DNA from: Phoronis australis
Taxonomy: Eukaryota; Phoronida; Phoronidae
Assembly (NCBI GenBank): GCA_002633005.1
Contig: NMRA01000053.1
Coordinates: 124,001 to 188,000, forward strand
Direction of reading: 5' to 3'
DNA length: 64,000 nt
Positions within the stretch are counted from its first letter, which is position 1; each line of letters opens with the position of its first letter. The position numbers and the translations under genes are program-made. Below are positions 31,331 to 43,800 of this stretch, in pieces. The notes beneath the pieces were generated by a model. The model did not search any database and was not told where the DNA came from. It was given only the letters and a program-made list of their open reading frames with translations.

Positions 31331-31600
31331 TTAAATTGACAGAGTTTGCCTTAGATAACAAAACAATGCTGGATACAATAATGAAAGACAAACCTTAGTT
31401 AAGGTGCAGTATTGGATTTTCTCTATTTTTCTACTCCTCTGGATACCACCCAAGTGCCAAACTAAGAGACAATAGTTAAAAAACGGCATAACAAAGGCAA
31501 AATATTGTTTCAACTTGGTGTCAAAGTCTAACAAATGACGAAGTCTAAAAATGACTGACATTACATACTTGGAAGTTGGAGTTGGACATCTACGAGTCAT
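31331..31600 (-). mobile_element. Remnant of a non-LTR retrotransposon reverse transcriptase (C-terminal part)
   Basis: The - strand frame contains VIFRLRHLLDFDTKLKQYFA, then MPFFNYCLLVWHLGG and RKIEKIQ. This is the usual thumb/connection pattern of CR1/Jockey-type LINEs (…L..Y.a.i.p.f.YC..vW…s.kLEk.Q.). Only about 90 codons are intact and the catalytic core is missing, so it is a dead fragment. Confidence 0.75.
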
Positions 31601-31668
31601 TGGATAATGGATTGGAATACCAATAATTGAGAGGACATAATACGAATGAAAACTGGAATCTGGCCCGT

Positions 31669-31731
31669 ATTGGAATATTCCGACTGGGAGTGGATTACGC
31701 CGTAATCCGCTCCAAATCGGAATATACCAAT
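31669..31731. repeat. Near-perfect 30-bp hairpin
   Basis: Left arm 31669-31698 and right arm 31702-31731 are inverted repeats with about 26 of 30 matches and a 3-base loop. The arms centre on GGAATATTCCGA / TCGGAATAT and GGATTAC / GTAATCC. It lies just beyond the LINE remnant. It may be a compact MITE or foldback element. Confidence 0.8.
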
Positions 31732-33957
31732 AAGTCTAACAAGAGCCGAAACAAATGAGATTGCGAATCACGGAGCTGACGTCCCAAGCGGATATTTAGT
31801 AGCCTAATCGCGACAACCTGTCCCGTTACGTTAGAAGCTGCGACATGTGCTGCAAAAACTTACACAAGATGCTCTTTTGGAAGTTCTCGTGTAATGACCA
31901 GCGTTCTTTGGAAACCTTTCGATGAGAACACCAGTCACACAAAACACGTTCACTCAGCTAAGGAGCACCGGATCCACGGAAATGCGCTGAGAACTACTAG
32001 CGCTTCTAGCGGATGAATGTGCGGACTTGCGACACGGTCAGTTTGTCTTGCTGTGTGGACTCGAAATCCTGCTTAATCTCAAGATCGCGTATGCGTGAAC
32101 TTGGAATTGAATATTCACTAAGTCAATCAAGTGAAATGTTTTGTTCATTGTAAAGATTTTTTGCAGTTATTGGCCTCACGATCACCCGCTTTCTCCTTAA
32201 CTGAAATCGGAGGAATCATATGTGTCGAAATGGTCAATGAATAATTTTTTGTTCGGTGTATAAAATCACCATTAATTAGTTGAAAGAGGTTCGTTAAAAT
32301 TTACACTGTTTTATGAACATGTAGTTTGCTTTAGTGCAGTGCAAATTTTTATCAACATGAAAGTGATTGTTTGGGTGAACATTCCAAGTTCACGCAAAAA
32401 ATCCCCACTAATTTTTGTGACGAACAGCGACAGTCTACCGATCTTCGTCTCACGGGCCCTTAACACGAGGGCAGTACTTTCGAGAGGCCGGGTCTCCTAT
32501 ATGTTTCTCTTGTTTCCGGTAAAGAATTTGCGAGCGGACATGCTTTTGGAACTTGACTGGCTGTTTTGATTTCGTTGCCATGTTTTACATGATTATGAAT
32601 CTACGAAAATTGACTGATTCTGTAGATATGTTTTGACTATTAGAATTTCATCTTCTAAGAATTGGTGATGCAGTCCTGCATGTCCGTGTGTATTGGGGAA
32701 AATCTTTATTATCCCAAAAAAGCAAAGCACGTGAACGATTTTTGCCTATTTTTTAATCCACAAAGATATTGTTGACATTCAAGGGCTGTTCTAAAGACAA
32801 CTTCAAATGACAATAAATGCATTGTGACTTAAGAACAAGATTAGTGGTTTAAATTCACAAACAGGAGAATAAAGTCTTTAAATCCTATTAAAACCATTCG
32901 TTATTAAGTTGAGAAGATTGATTGTCTTCTGCACCCCCTTGATGTTTTTTTTTTGTTTCTAGTAGAATTGAGCAATACATTTTCGTATTACAAAACCAAG
33001 TCTCTCGTTTGCCATTCCCGTGCATACAGAGCACGTGATGATTATCCCTCCCACCTTTAACGCAAGATGAAACCAATATAGCAGGCCCGGGCACAGAATC
33101 TGATCCACTGGGAAACTCCCAGCCTTATAGTGAAGTGTGAGTACCTTGGGAAACCCTGTGTAGGCCTATCGTTCGGCCAACTACCAAAAACTGGGTTACC
33201 ATATTTTAACAAGGCGCTTTCTGGGTTATGTATATTCATTGTATTCTGAAGATTTCGTAATAAACATTAAAAAAAAATTTAACAAGGGACTTTGAAACAG
33301 ACTCAACGGTAGTGCACCAGGGATCCCGAACCTCCTCCTTTGAAAACTACACTCAAAGCATAACCCTAATCATGAAAAGGAACTTTCCCCAAACTGAACC
33401 GAATTAAAATGAATCCTGACATTAGGATTAGTATAGCGCAGACGGGCAGGTACGACCCGGCCGAGTTATCAGCCCACTGTTATACTTCACTTGAAGCAGA
33501 CACCACAGCTCCCAGCCTTCAGATCTCTTTCTCACCCTCCGCCGCGGTGGCATTTTGTGGAAACACATATGGTTAGTCAAGCTCTGATGGCTGCCAACTC
33601 CGGAGAGGAGGCGGAGCGGTGATGGTAATAGGAAGGGGGGCGGGNGATTGGTTTCTGCCACCTCTCAACAATTTTTTCCCTCCTACGGGCCTGTATGCAT
33701 TTTTACATTTTTTGGATTCATAAGTTCTGTGCATTTGATATATCCATTTATCCGTTCCATGTTATGAATAGTTAGGTGCACTTTGACGTGACAAGTGATT
33801 TTTGTTAAGTTTTACGGATTCGCATTTTGCACTCATTTATTTGTTACATTTCACAATGTAATAACTTGTGTCATTTTGTAACTACATAACATTCATTTTA
33901 CGGAATCAAAAGTTCACGGAACTGAACAGGTGTATCATTTCATTCAAAGGTTCATTT
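31732..33957. other. Intergenic stretch with a single N at 33645
   Basis: No gene recognised. A G-rich/pyrimidine-rich tract surrounds the N at 33645 (GGAAGGGGGGCGGG). Frames here are short and have no recognisable motifs. Confidence 0.4.
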
Positions 33958-34202
33958 AGTCAGAGGCGGATCTACAGGGGGTTCAGGGGGTTCAAACCCC
34001 CCACCCTCGGGACAGGATCAAAAATAAAAAATGAAATAAATTTCGCCAGAAAAATGAAATCAGCTGCTAAAATCACAAAAAAATGTTACATGGGAGTCGG
34101 GAAACCCCCTCCCGACTTTTCTTCCGCTCGGCGCTACGCGCCTCGGATTCAGTTCACTCGAATCCTAAACCCCCTTACTGAAAACGTAGATCAGCAAGTG
34201 TT
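33958..34202. mobile_element. Short TIR-type element of the GGCGGATCTA family
   Basis: The left end GAGGCGGATCTACAGGGGG is followed by C- and G-rich runs, then CTCCCGACTTTTCTTCCGCT and GGCGCTACGCGCCTCGG. The right end ACGTAGATCAGCAAG is a degenerate inverted match of the left end. The same end and inner motifs occur in the element at 48687-49688. Confidence 0.6.
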
Positions 34203-37200
34203 TAGTCGTCACATTTCATAAGTTCAACAATTCTACGACACAAAATATAGCATTTAAAGAGTTCTTTTCATTTTTGGTTTGTATGATTTCAATAAATCGT
34301 GGTATAATGAGGACTTATAAATTCGTCACAATTCACAATTTCCAGATTGATTTTAAGTTGATTATCGTTTTTTTATTAAAAAGATACCAAACCCGGTTTT
34401 GGCTTATTATCAGATACTAAAAACGACTTTTCAATCCAGTTCTCTGAAACAAAATAATGCCCTGTAATCCTCGACAACCTTCAGAAGTTTGGAGGAAAGT
34501 TTTAAAACTCCTTTCAAAGAGTGCTAAACGGGCAAGCGTGACCTACAGTTGTAGCGAATTACACCGGCAACGCTGGGAAAAGACCACCGACCAAGGACCA
34601 AGGTGTCCAATCTGTGGCATACGGAGTATGAGTTTTCAGTTGATTCCTGCCTTTAACTTGCTAGATTGACGTCAATGATGCATTAGCAGGCGACAGAGCG
34701 AGGATTGGTTGAAATCATCAAAAGGTTTTAATATTCTTTTAGTTTACATACGCATTCTTTTACATGCTTTGCGTTTTACTGCCAACACGTCGCAGAACAG
34801 GCTCTCCAGGATGTAACACACCTGTACAAGACTGTGTTTCGTTGCTTTACAAAATGGGCACAACTGAAAAGCTACACTGCCGCACTTCACTCATGGTACT
34901 AAAGAAATGATGGATCGTCGGGAACGGTTTCCAGAAACTGATAATTAAACATTTGTTTGTTTTGATATTCTTTGACTTTGGCAATTTTTGGCAAAAGTCC
35001 CCGAGACCAACACTTTGTGTTAAAATACACGTACCTTCCACGAGAAATGGGGATCACTAGAACTTGAACCCAGAACCTCGCGTTGATTGTTACGGTGACC
35101 CAGGGTTCACAGTTCAGCGTGGAAAACTTGGGGAACTAGCAATCACTAGGTGGCGCTAGCCAAACACACTAAGCGCAAAGACGCTTAGTAATAAGCTCTC
35201 TACCATGTCTATGGTCTCTGCTAAGCTAAAGCGTACGCTTTTGACGTCATAAAATGGCGATGTCAAATAACAAAAGTCAAAGCTCCAAATGATTACGTAT
35301 TTAGGGCAGGGATAAAGACTGACATTTAGCTCAAAACAACGTCGCCTAAAATGATGAACTCTTGTAATACTGTGGAAGTGAAAATATTTTATGTCCTATT
35401 GCGCAAATCGGGTTATTTGTACTACTGAGTACAGAACTTAGTCACTGATGAGACCTGGATGTATTTTTATTAAAATGTAAACATTTTCATTGCCTCCTCA
35501 TGAAGCGTTCCAGGCCTGAATGCTGCACGTGCATGTAAAAACAATTATCTGTACTTATAGTTAGACTATCGATTAATTTCATTGAAATGCATATTTAGCT
35601 CAAAGAAATCCCATTCACCCCGTCCATTAATTCTAGCACTGTACACTCAGAGCGAGAGTAGTAGAGAGCCCGCTTACAATCAGACTCCTTACAATTATTT
35701 GGGGGTCATTGTGCGTTTCCGATTGAAATCTCTGTCGAAGTGTTCCTTTGCCTATTAATTCTCCCAAAGGAATAATTGAGCGTCGCAGCAAACAAAAAGG
35801 TGGGCGTTACTGAAGTCTACAACGTTAAAGGGTCGATGTTTCCCGGAAGCTCCCTACAAACGAATCCCTTTTCAGTGCCAACTCTCTCATAAGGATGAGT
35901 CATATCGTAATTTTCATCTGCACATCGGGCCGTCCAAACTTGATCGAATATCCCTCACCCGGCGGGACAGTACACGAGTTAGAAATTCTCAAATCCGCTT
36001 TCTACAAACAGTGGCTCAGCAAAGATATCCATGCTGCAAAGCAAAATTATTTCATCGTATTAATGGGTCCACATTCTTGTTGGGGCGAGACTAAAAGCAA
36101 ACAACATTGACCCAATTAGAGGTCAGTCAGGTCAAGAACATTTTCTAACTTGGCTTTGATCTGTCAGAGCATTTGCAAAAAAGTTATGTAATTTTATGCA
36201 AGAATCTCATGTCAATCACTGAATGTAAACACGTTAGCACCGCCCATTGACCTGAACTCGGCTGCATTGGTTTGTGGTTTGTTGACCAAGGCCAAGTAAA
36301 GAATCGATCGAAAGATGTACTATTGTCGGGCACTAATTTTTGGGTGGCAAACACAAAAAGCCATGTCATTTATTGTCTTGTAATCAGCAAAGGTACCGTC
36401 GCTCCAATGTAGGCGGTGAAATTAAAGACAGTCCTACTTTTTCTCTTCTTTTAATTATAAAATCCTGAAAAATTTGGCATCTAACTAACTTTCTAATGAT
36501 GCTCTTCTAATCAAATGTTTTAAAATACCGTAATACGGAATTTTCAAAATTATTTTTAACTTTTGCCGATGTACAAAGAAAATGCCCGGCTGTGATTAAA
36601 CTGCATTGAATTTCACTGTTTGTTACTTATGAAAAACAAAGGAACACAAATGTTCCTATTTTACGGTCATGTTTCTCGAGTTAAGAAACTCTTTCTGTGT
36701 TCCAAAATGGCGAAAGTGAATAGAATAACGTGTTATTTGTGATAGATCCTCATGCAAAAGTGGAATATTTTAAAACAATTCCTAAGAGGGTTTTATGCAT
36801 AAAGCACTGTTGTGAAAGTTTCAAATGAATCCGATTAGACAGATAGTTTATTTTTAGCCATTCATAATACAAATAGTCATGCTTCTACACAAGTCGTTCC
36901 TACTTGCTAAGCGCGACTTAAGTGACAAGAGTGGGACTTGTAGTAGTCGAAGGTAAAAACTACACTAAGGTTTTACTAAGACTATATGTATAATAGCCAT
37001 TGAATTAAAAATATCAAAACAAGGCATCAGCCGTTTAGTCTGAAAAAAAAATCCGAGTGCAATGGGTCTCATAACTCTCTTTTGAGTCATTATAAACCAT
37101 ATTCTGGTGTCAGTTAAAAACAATTCTCTTCACAAGCGCATTTGTTCTTCCAAATCAATGCCATTGCATTCTTATCCTTAGTTTGGTTACTATAAAAGTG

Positions 37201-38746
37201 TAAGTGGCCTGATGACCAGACTGCCTTAGCCACTGGAATCAGCTGAACCCAACCCAAGCAACTTCAAATGGCACGGGTTTAGGAGTATTAGGCCCAGGCC
37301 GGGTTGGGGTAGAGGGGGGATGTCTCCCTATACTCTAGATTTATGCAAAAATGAACGAAATTTCGAACGATACAAGCAAAAATTTGAGTAACAGAGCATC
37401 CAATGGAAAATTCTTGAAAGATATATAAGACGGAGTTGAAGCCGTTTGCCTAGACCGGAGGAGAGGAGGGGAGAGGAGGGGCCGGCGTAGGTGAAACTGA
37501 AAAGGGCAGCTTGATATTGATGGCCACCGGGGTGAGAAGAACTTGATAACAACTGGCTGAAGGTAGAGAGGACTTGGTGGCAACGGGGGGGGGGGNTTCA
37601 TGCCTACATTTGGCGAGCAATGCTACGTTATATGTCCCTGAACCACCAACGGTCTCACGCTTATATGAAGAAATCATTTCTAATCAGCGAGGAAAGAACA
37701 AGAGGATATTGATTTTCTAACAGCAAGTGATCTAAATTAAAATTTTTAGATCGAAGATGCAAGTATACTGTCTGTGTAAGCCTTCCTTCCAGAAAAATCT
37801 CATATTTAGTTGCTATAGGTCAAAACCCACCACGGCTCTTGCTGGGTGTGAAACGAGAGTTTATGTTTGCTTGGCCTGACAAAAGGCTGGATTAAATCTT
37901 TTTTCACCTTTATAACAGACGGCGCTGTTGCCACGTCTGGTGACCTGTTGGAGGTGAAAGGTCGAGTCTACGTTGTAGAGGGGTTTTCAAACAGTGTTGT
38001 GTTGGCGTGATCATAGACAAAAAGAAACATCCGAGTATTCCTTAAATTCAGACTTAAAATACAGCTTTTCCAAACATACAGGCTACACAAATTGTATTCT
38101 TATGCATTTAAAATGTTTCTGACTAAATGTAACGAGTTCCACTGTATCAAGGAGTCGATCATTCCCGTTGAATATTAACTTGATCTAAGGTTGTGACGGA
38201 TGAACTGTAACTTTATATTCAGACCCCAGTGTTCAGATTTATAAGTAGAAGCCCAACTTGGCTTCTGTGAGAAATCTATGAATGCTCGGTTACAACGGCT
38301 TCCTGAATCAGTCAGCAAAGCAAAACTGACAAATCGAACCGTTTTGCTGTAGTCTGTCTATTCTTTCTAGAAATAAATTTGTGGATTTTTGACTCATTCA
38401 TATGTCATAGACCATATTTAATGAAGGAAATTCGTAGAATTCCGGGACAACTAAATCAAATTCTCGGGCTCATTTTAGAAACCAATTCGTCTCCCCCTTG
38501 CCGATAATGCGCTCGTCCTTACGCTATTCATGTGCTAATAGTTACATCACCAACCGGCCATATTTACACGAAGTCCGATCCCCGTAAGGTCAAGCCAGGT
38601 CTAGCTTTAGTTTTCACATACTGACGACTCGAAAAGAAAGGAGAAGCCAAATTTTGTGGACCAGATGAAACTCCAAATAGGACATGATGTTTTCTGATGT
38701 TTATTAAATAAACCCAGTGGTTCATCGCGACGAAAGAGAAACGAAA
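34203..38746. other. Intergenic stretch with an N at 37596
   Basis: Short frames only, for example 34457-34669 with a CPICG motif and 35895-36110; neither has flanking splice sites, family motifs or coding composition strong enough to call. A purine-rich GGAGGGGAGAGGAGGGG tract and a G run precede the N at 37596. Confidence 0.4.
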
Positions 38747-38792
38747 ATGATGTCCAATATGTACGAGTATCCACCGCCAAAGAAACCTAAAG
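38747..38792 (+). CDS. Candidate first coding exon of an unidentified gene
   Basis: ATG 38747 (or 38750) opens MMSNMYEYPPPKKPK followed by one base and a GTACTG donor at 38793 (phase 1). The sequence just upstream (about 38490-38746) is less AT-rich than its surroundings and could be a 5' UTR. The exon at 52803-52892 can be joined in phase, giving PPPKKPKG followed by SLAMSGSLIF. The intervening ~14 kb would then be intron. The family is not recognised; short and unsupported by other evidence. Confidence 0.35.
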
Positions 38793-39276
38793 GTACTGTA
38801 GATTACGGTAGAGTACGGTAGAAATCATGACTTCGATCATATAGAAAAGCCTAAGGCCAACTCGGACAGTTGCAAATCATTTTTGGCTTAATTATACTGT
38901 GATGTTTATAATTGGAAAACATGTTTTAATTTAACTGTTCATATCTTAAGAAGTTTTGAAAGTGACTTTTTATTTGGCGTGTTAAACCATATATAAAAAT
39001 TTAAGAAAGTTGATAAATGAGATTAAACAATGCTCAAATCTATAGTGATTGAGTTAAAGTATTAAGTTTTTTGTATGAATGTGATAAAAGAAAGGAATGT
39101 GCAACTTGAAAGATGCTTATTGTTTGTAAACTGTCTGTTGTTTTCACGTTTTTTAAAGGTCTTTGTCTTTAATATACACTGATATTTTCTCAGGTATTAT
39201 GACATTTGAAATCTATGGACAAACTAATTTCGTACCCTACACCAAACAGAATGCTGGTTTAGATGACTAAAACAAA

Positions 39277-39450
39277 ATTAAAAAGGGCCTTTTACGCTGC
39301 TAAATTTGATGTCATGTCATTACTTTTCATGATAGGGTTCTATCAAGTTTGGATGAGCGTGGTAATGTGTTAAAATCTTAAAAAAAACTTTTATTAAGAA
39401 TTCGATGTTGACAGCTAAACAGTGGGGAAATGCCCCTTTAATAGTATTCT
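39277..39450. mobile_element. Small TTAA-ended TIR element
   Basis: The left end TTAAAAAGGGCCTTTTACGC and the reverse complement of the right end, TTAAAGGGGCATTTCCCCAC, match imperfectly and continue with GCTAAATTTGATGTC against GTTTAGCTGTCAAC. TTAA at both tips resembles a piggyBac-type target site. About 170 bp, non-coding. The right half recurs at 9800-9895. Confidence 0.6.
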
Positions 39451-40442
39451 TTGTTAGCTGTCCATTGGGTCTATGTAATAGTCAAGAAAGGGCTTATTAT
39501 ATGTGCGGTTAAATGACAGCAATTTCGGACAAAAATGAATGCCAAATTTGCCCTTTTAAATCATTTTCCTAACATAGTTGTGCATGCCCACAATATTTAA
39601 AAAAATAATCCCTGTTGGTACTTATTATGCAGAACTTCAACATCTCACAGCATTATTTTGGTGGTTCATTTATTTTTTGTTAGAAATTAGAAAATAAAAT
39701 TTCGTTTGTGCTCATATTGTGTCTTAAATTGGTTAGATTTTACCACATTGTTTGTAATTTCAGATGCAATTTTACATTCACAAAACAATGAAAAGCATCT
39801 CTTAATTCTTACCAGTGTATTTTTACGGTGCTTATTAATGTCATTTTTGGTAAAATTGAACAGCCATCTCTCTCCTGAAGTAAGCAATGTCTGGCAATAC
39901 ATTGCTCCATGCTAAACATGCTCTCTGGTGGAAATGTACAAGTGCTCTAATTTTATGTGGCTTGAAAATATTAAAATTATTTTTACTTTGAAAAGGAAAT
40001 ACTGAAAAGTTGTTGCTGAGAGGGTCAAACACACGAAGCAATTTTTTTGCTTATAAAAAATTTAATTGAGTTTTTGGGATGAAAAATTTTGTAACGGGGT
40101 GTTTTGTTAAATGATAAATTATTGGAATTTTTGTAATCCAGTGGCCGTTTATTTTTTAATTTGAAAAGAATATTGTTCAATGGGGTCATGAAACCAGGCC
40201 CGAAGCATTAAATCAGATGGAATTTTTTAAGTTGCATTTCACCTCATTTAGTTGGCTAAAAACAAAAAAAAACAGAGAACATTTATTTTATAAATTACAA
40301 AGAACATTGTTGAGTGGGTGCATGATGGCAGGACTTATCATTTGTGAAAAAATAAGATATACAAATTTCACCTGTGTGACATTTTGTGTTCTAAATTCTT
40401 ATGAATATTCCATATATTGTGAACATCGAAATTATCAGTAAG

Positions 40443-40620
40443 TCAAGGAAATGTTTCAGATCTTAGTGGGGTTGGCCAACCCTTAAATTGCCATGCCGCT
40501 CTCTTGGGTTGATTGAAAGTGTCAGCAACTCAAGAATATGCTTCAGATTTTCTTGGGGTCTGTCAACCCTCAAATTTCCATGCCTGTGACTTAAGTTGTT
40601 GACATAAATGGGATCCTAAT
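40443..40620. repeat. Diverged ~88-bp direct repeat, two copies
   Basis: CAAGGAAATGTTTCAGATCT... and CAAGAATATGCTTCAGATTT... start 88 bases apart. Both continue through TTGGCCAACCCTTAAATTGCC or TGTCAACCCTCAAATTTCC to a TTG(G)GTTG-like end. Confidence 0.6.
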
Positions 40621-40734
40621 ATGGTGTGGAGTAATAGGAGACCAATTTTATGAAAGTAAAAAGCCTGTGGTAAAAATTCTTCAGTTTGAGAAGCACGCGA
40701 TATGGCGGACATGTGAAATTTCATCTAGTCAAAG

Positions 40735-40870
40735 TTCTCCACAAAAATAAATTTTCAGGAGAATTTACTTTGCTTTTAGCATGGTTTGTATGGTGTAGCT
40801 ATTACTAAACAACATTTGGTAAGATTTTGAACATTTGCTATAATATGATAGGATTCTGAAAAATAGAAAT
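40735..40870. repeat. Dispersed repeat shared with 52970-53110
   Basis: Both stretches contain CTC(C/A)ACAAAAATA, then AACAACATTTGGTAA.ATTTTG, AACATTTGC or AGCATTTGC, and ATTCT-AAAAA in the same order and spacing. Family unknown. Confidence 0.55.
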
Positions 40871-43800
40871 TTGGCAAATTGAAGAGTTTTTGCCGAAATT
40901 TGATTTTCGTTTTTAGCCAGCGATGCGATACAGGGTGGACTGCTGTTAGTGTTAATCTATTTTGTGAATGATAACGGTGAGACTTCTTACACTGATTGGG
41001 TATTACAAAAGACAACAAGTCCTTCAGTACACAAGTTGATTCAAGCAATACAGTCTGTACCTGGATTTATACACGAGACGCACAAGTCCAACTTTTCGTA
41101 CGTGACTTTTTATAGTACAAATTTTAACTGGTTGATAATATTTGTTATTACCGGTATGGGTATATATGGTTTTGCGTGTTTGTGTTTGTGAAAAAATATT
41201 GTAGTCTTGAAGACAAAAATTGAACACATGACACATTTTGTCAGTTGTGTTATAGATGTCTAACAATCTTAAATACTGTAACTCTTCACTTACATATTTC
41301 GCACAAAAATGGTTACCAAAATTGTCACTGTTCTAATACTGATTGCTGTGCTGTAAATGATGTAGACTTTACTTATTGCGGTTTTATGCCTTCTGCACAC
41401 AGCGAACCAAACTTGTATCACAAAAATTTCCTTCTTTATTTTTTGCAAAATTTTTGGAAATAAAAAGGCTAACTGTCCACCATATAATGTGTTAAATGGT
41501 TGAAGAATAGAAAACATTCTACATACAATTCTTTGGTGTTTGTGAGTGCACAAAAGCATCTTTCACGTGAGCCATTTTCTGTTATGCAAGATGCAATTTT
41601 TTTCGTTCACAAGATATTGTAAAACGGTCATATTTGTGTGAACATTCTACCTCACTGGCAGTTTGATGACATGGTGGTCTCAATGAATGTATAAAAACCC
41701 TTTAAGAGTTCCTACTTCATTTAATCCATAAGAGAATGCAGAACACCATTCACCAACTACGCTATTGCCATCTCCATCTCCATGGACAATGGGTATTTCA
41801 TCATGTCGCAGCTAATCACTGAAAGCAGCCCATAGGCAGAGTTTTGAGCAATTAATGATGAACAAAGTGTTCCCTCACCCATGTGTCGATGTTGGAAAAT
41901 GCTTGTCATTTTCTCCAAACTTTTTCTTGTGATAGTCCGTTTTCCATTGTCAATCCAGTTTGGATTCGGGTGCCACATCACCTTTCCGTGAAGTTGTTCA
42001 GTGGTCACATGTACTTTCTGGAAGCTTGTCAGACCTCTGTGTTCTACTGGTCAGTCTGTATTTGTGTCCATTATTTGTCCAGCATATCTATCCCCTTCAA
42101 GCTTGACCTGGTGTGGTTCTTGTGAACTGTTATGCAACAACCAGACAGTCCATATTGGACTTAAATATTATCTTACCCACACTTGGCTGTGTATGCTGGC
42201 AGCTTGTTTTAATCAGATTTTTATTTCAGTGACTCATACATTATAACCATTGTACACATTGAGATAAATTCGATTTTCCATTAGAAAATCTCGTGTCTAT
42301 TGTGTGTGTGTGCATAGAAATGATTATGGCGTCTTGGATATGAAGAAAAGTTCAGTCCATACAATTGAAATTTTTCTGTGCGCATGTGTGTAGTTCAATA
42401 AACTGTCCTTTGTCATAGCCGTTAATTTTTCTCTATGTGCTTAAGTTTCAGTTTCTGGATGTGACAAAATTTGTTGTTTGAATATCGAAATATTTTGTTT
42501 TTGAGATATGCAATTTAAGAATAACTTTTGAAGCGCTCAAAAGCCATAGGCCCACGGCACAATTGAACACATTTACATATTTACATACGAGGATTACAAA
42601 ATAAAGAAATTAAATACACGGCAAAAATTAATTAAGGACATTGATATGGAAATATACCTGTATGTTAAAGTACATGTGTATTTATAATGATGATGTGCAG
42701 AGTATAGTAATTCTTCACTTGTTTAGCACACAATATGGCCCACAAGTGACCTTCTATTTTATCAAATGTCTTTACAAAAATAATTTTAAACAAAATTCCC
42801 GGTCTGTTACTGACAAGGTTTGTGCTGTTTATGTCATGAAAGAACTTTTGTTGTTTTTTTTTGCAGCAAAGTAGCCGACCTTTGAATGGAAATTAACAAT
42901 TTTGATAATTATTTTATGCGAAATAAGTTAATTACCATAAATATTTTCATGTTTCCAAAGGCTAATATCTGGTCTATATAACAACACATGTGATTAAATG
43001 TATTTTTGCCACGTTAAAAATTTAACCCTCAATTGCATGTCTTGTCCTGGGCAAAAAGTCAAGTATTGTGTATTTCCACTGCATAATATGGCTTATGCTA
43101 ATGCTCTGTGAAAACACAAGTGCTCAATAATAATGATATTAATAGTTTTTTGGATTTGTCTTTGCCTAAAATGTAAGTACAGCACAAAATTTTTTTTCAA
43201 ACACAACCAAAATGTTGAACATGGCTCAGGGCTTATCAGTCTGTGATATTTTTTAACCTACCTCTGTGCAGCTCTAAAAACTAAGTTTTTCAGTTTTCCA
43301 TTATTTCATTTTTGAGTCTGTATGCCTAAAATGTACGCATGATTTCCAGTCACCATGAAAAGCCTGGAAAAATACATGTCTGGAAAAAATTAAAATTAAA
43401 AGTAAAAACGCATTCAGTAACGCTTGGTAAAAATCGTAAGCAAAAATCCGACATCTTCTGTTTACAGGTAAAATGACTCATGGAAAAAACGTTGGTCCAA
43501 GAATACTGGATTTAGATTAGGTTATGAAATGGGTCTCAAATTGTTCCATAGTCAAAATAGATGTGACTTCTGACCTTTGCAAGAACTGAATGTTGGTTAC
43601 TGCTGAAGATGAAGCTTTACAAGTAGACTTGACACGGTGGTCATTTTATTCCCCAACAAGGTCTTAATCACTAACCAACTGTCAGTTCTGTGCAAGCCCA
43701 AAAATCTTGACGTCTGAGTGAGCAACAAGTCGAGATCAATTTTATGATGGTAAGTCGACCAAATCCAAAATTGGTTTCTTCATTGGATTGTAGGTTTCTA

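Noticed and set aside
34457-34669. 70-codon frame with a CPICG motif
   Set aside because: A single short Cys motif, no second half of a zinc site, no splice context or coding bias.
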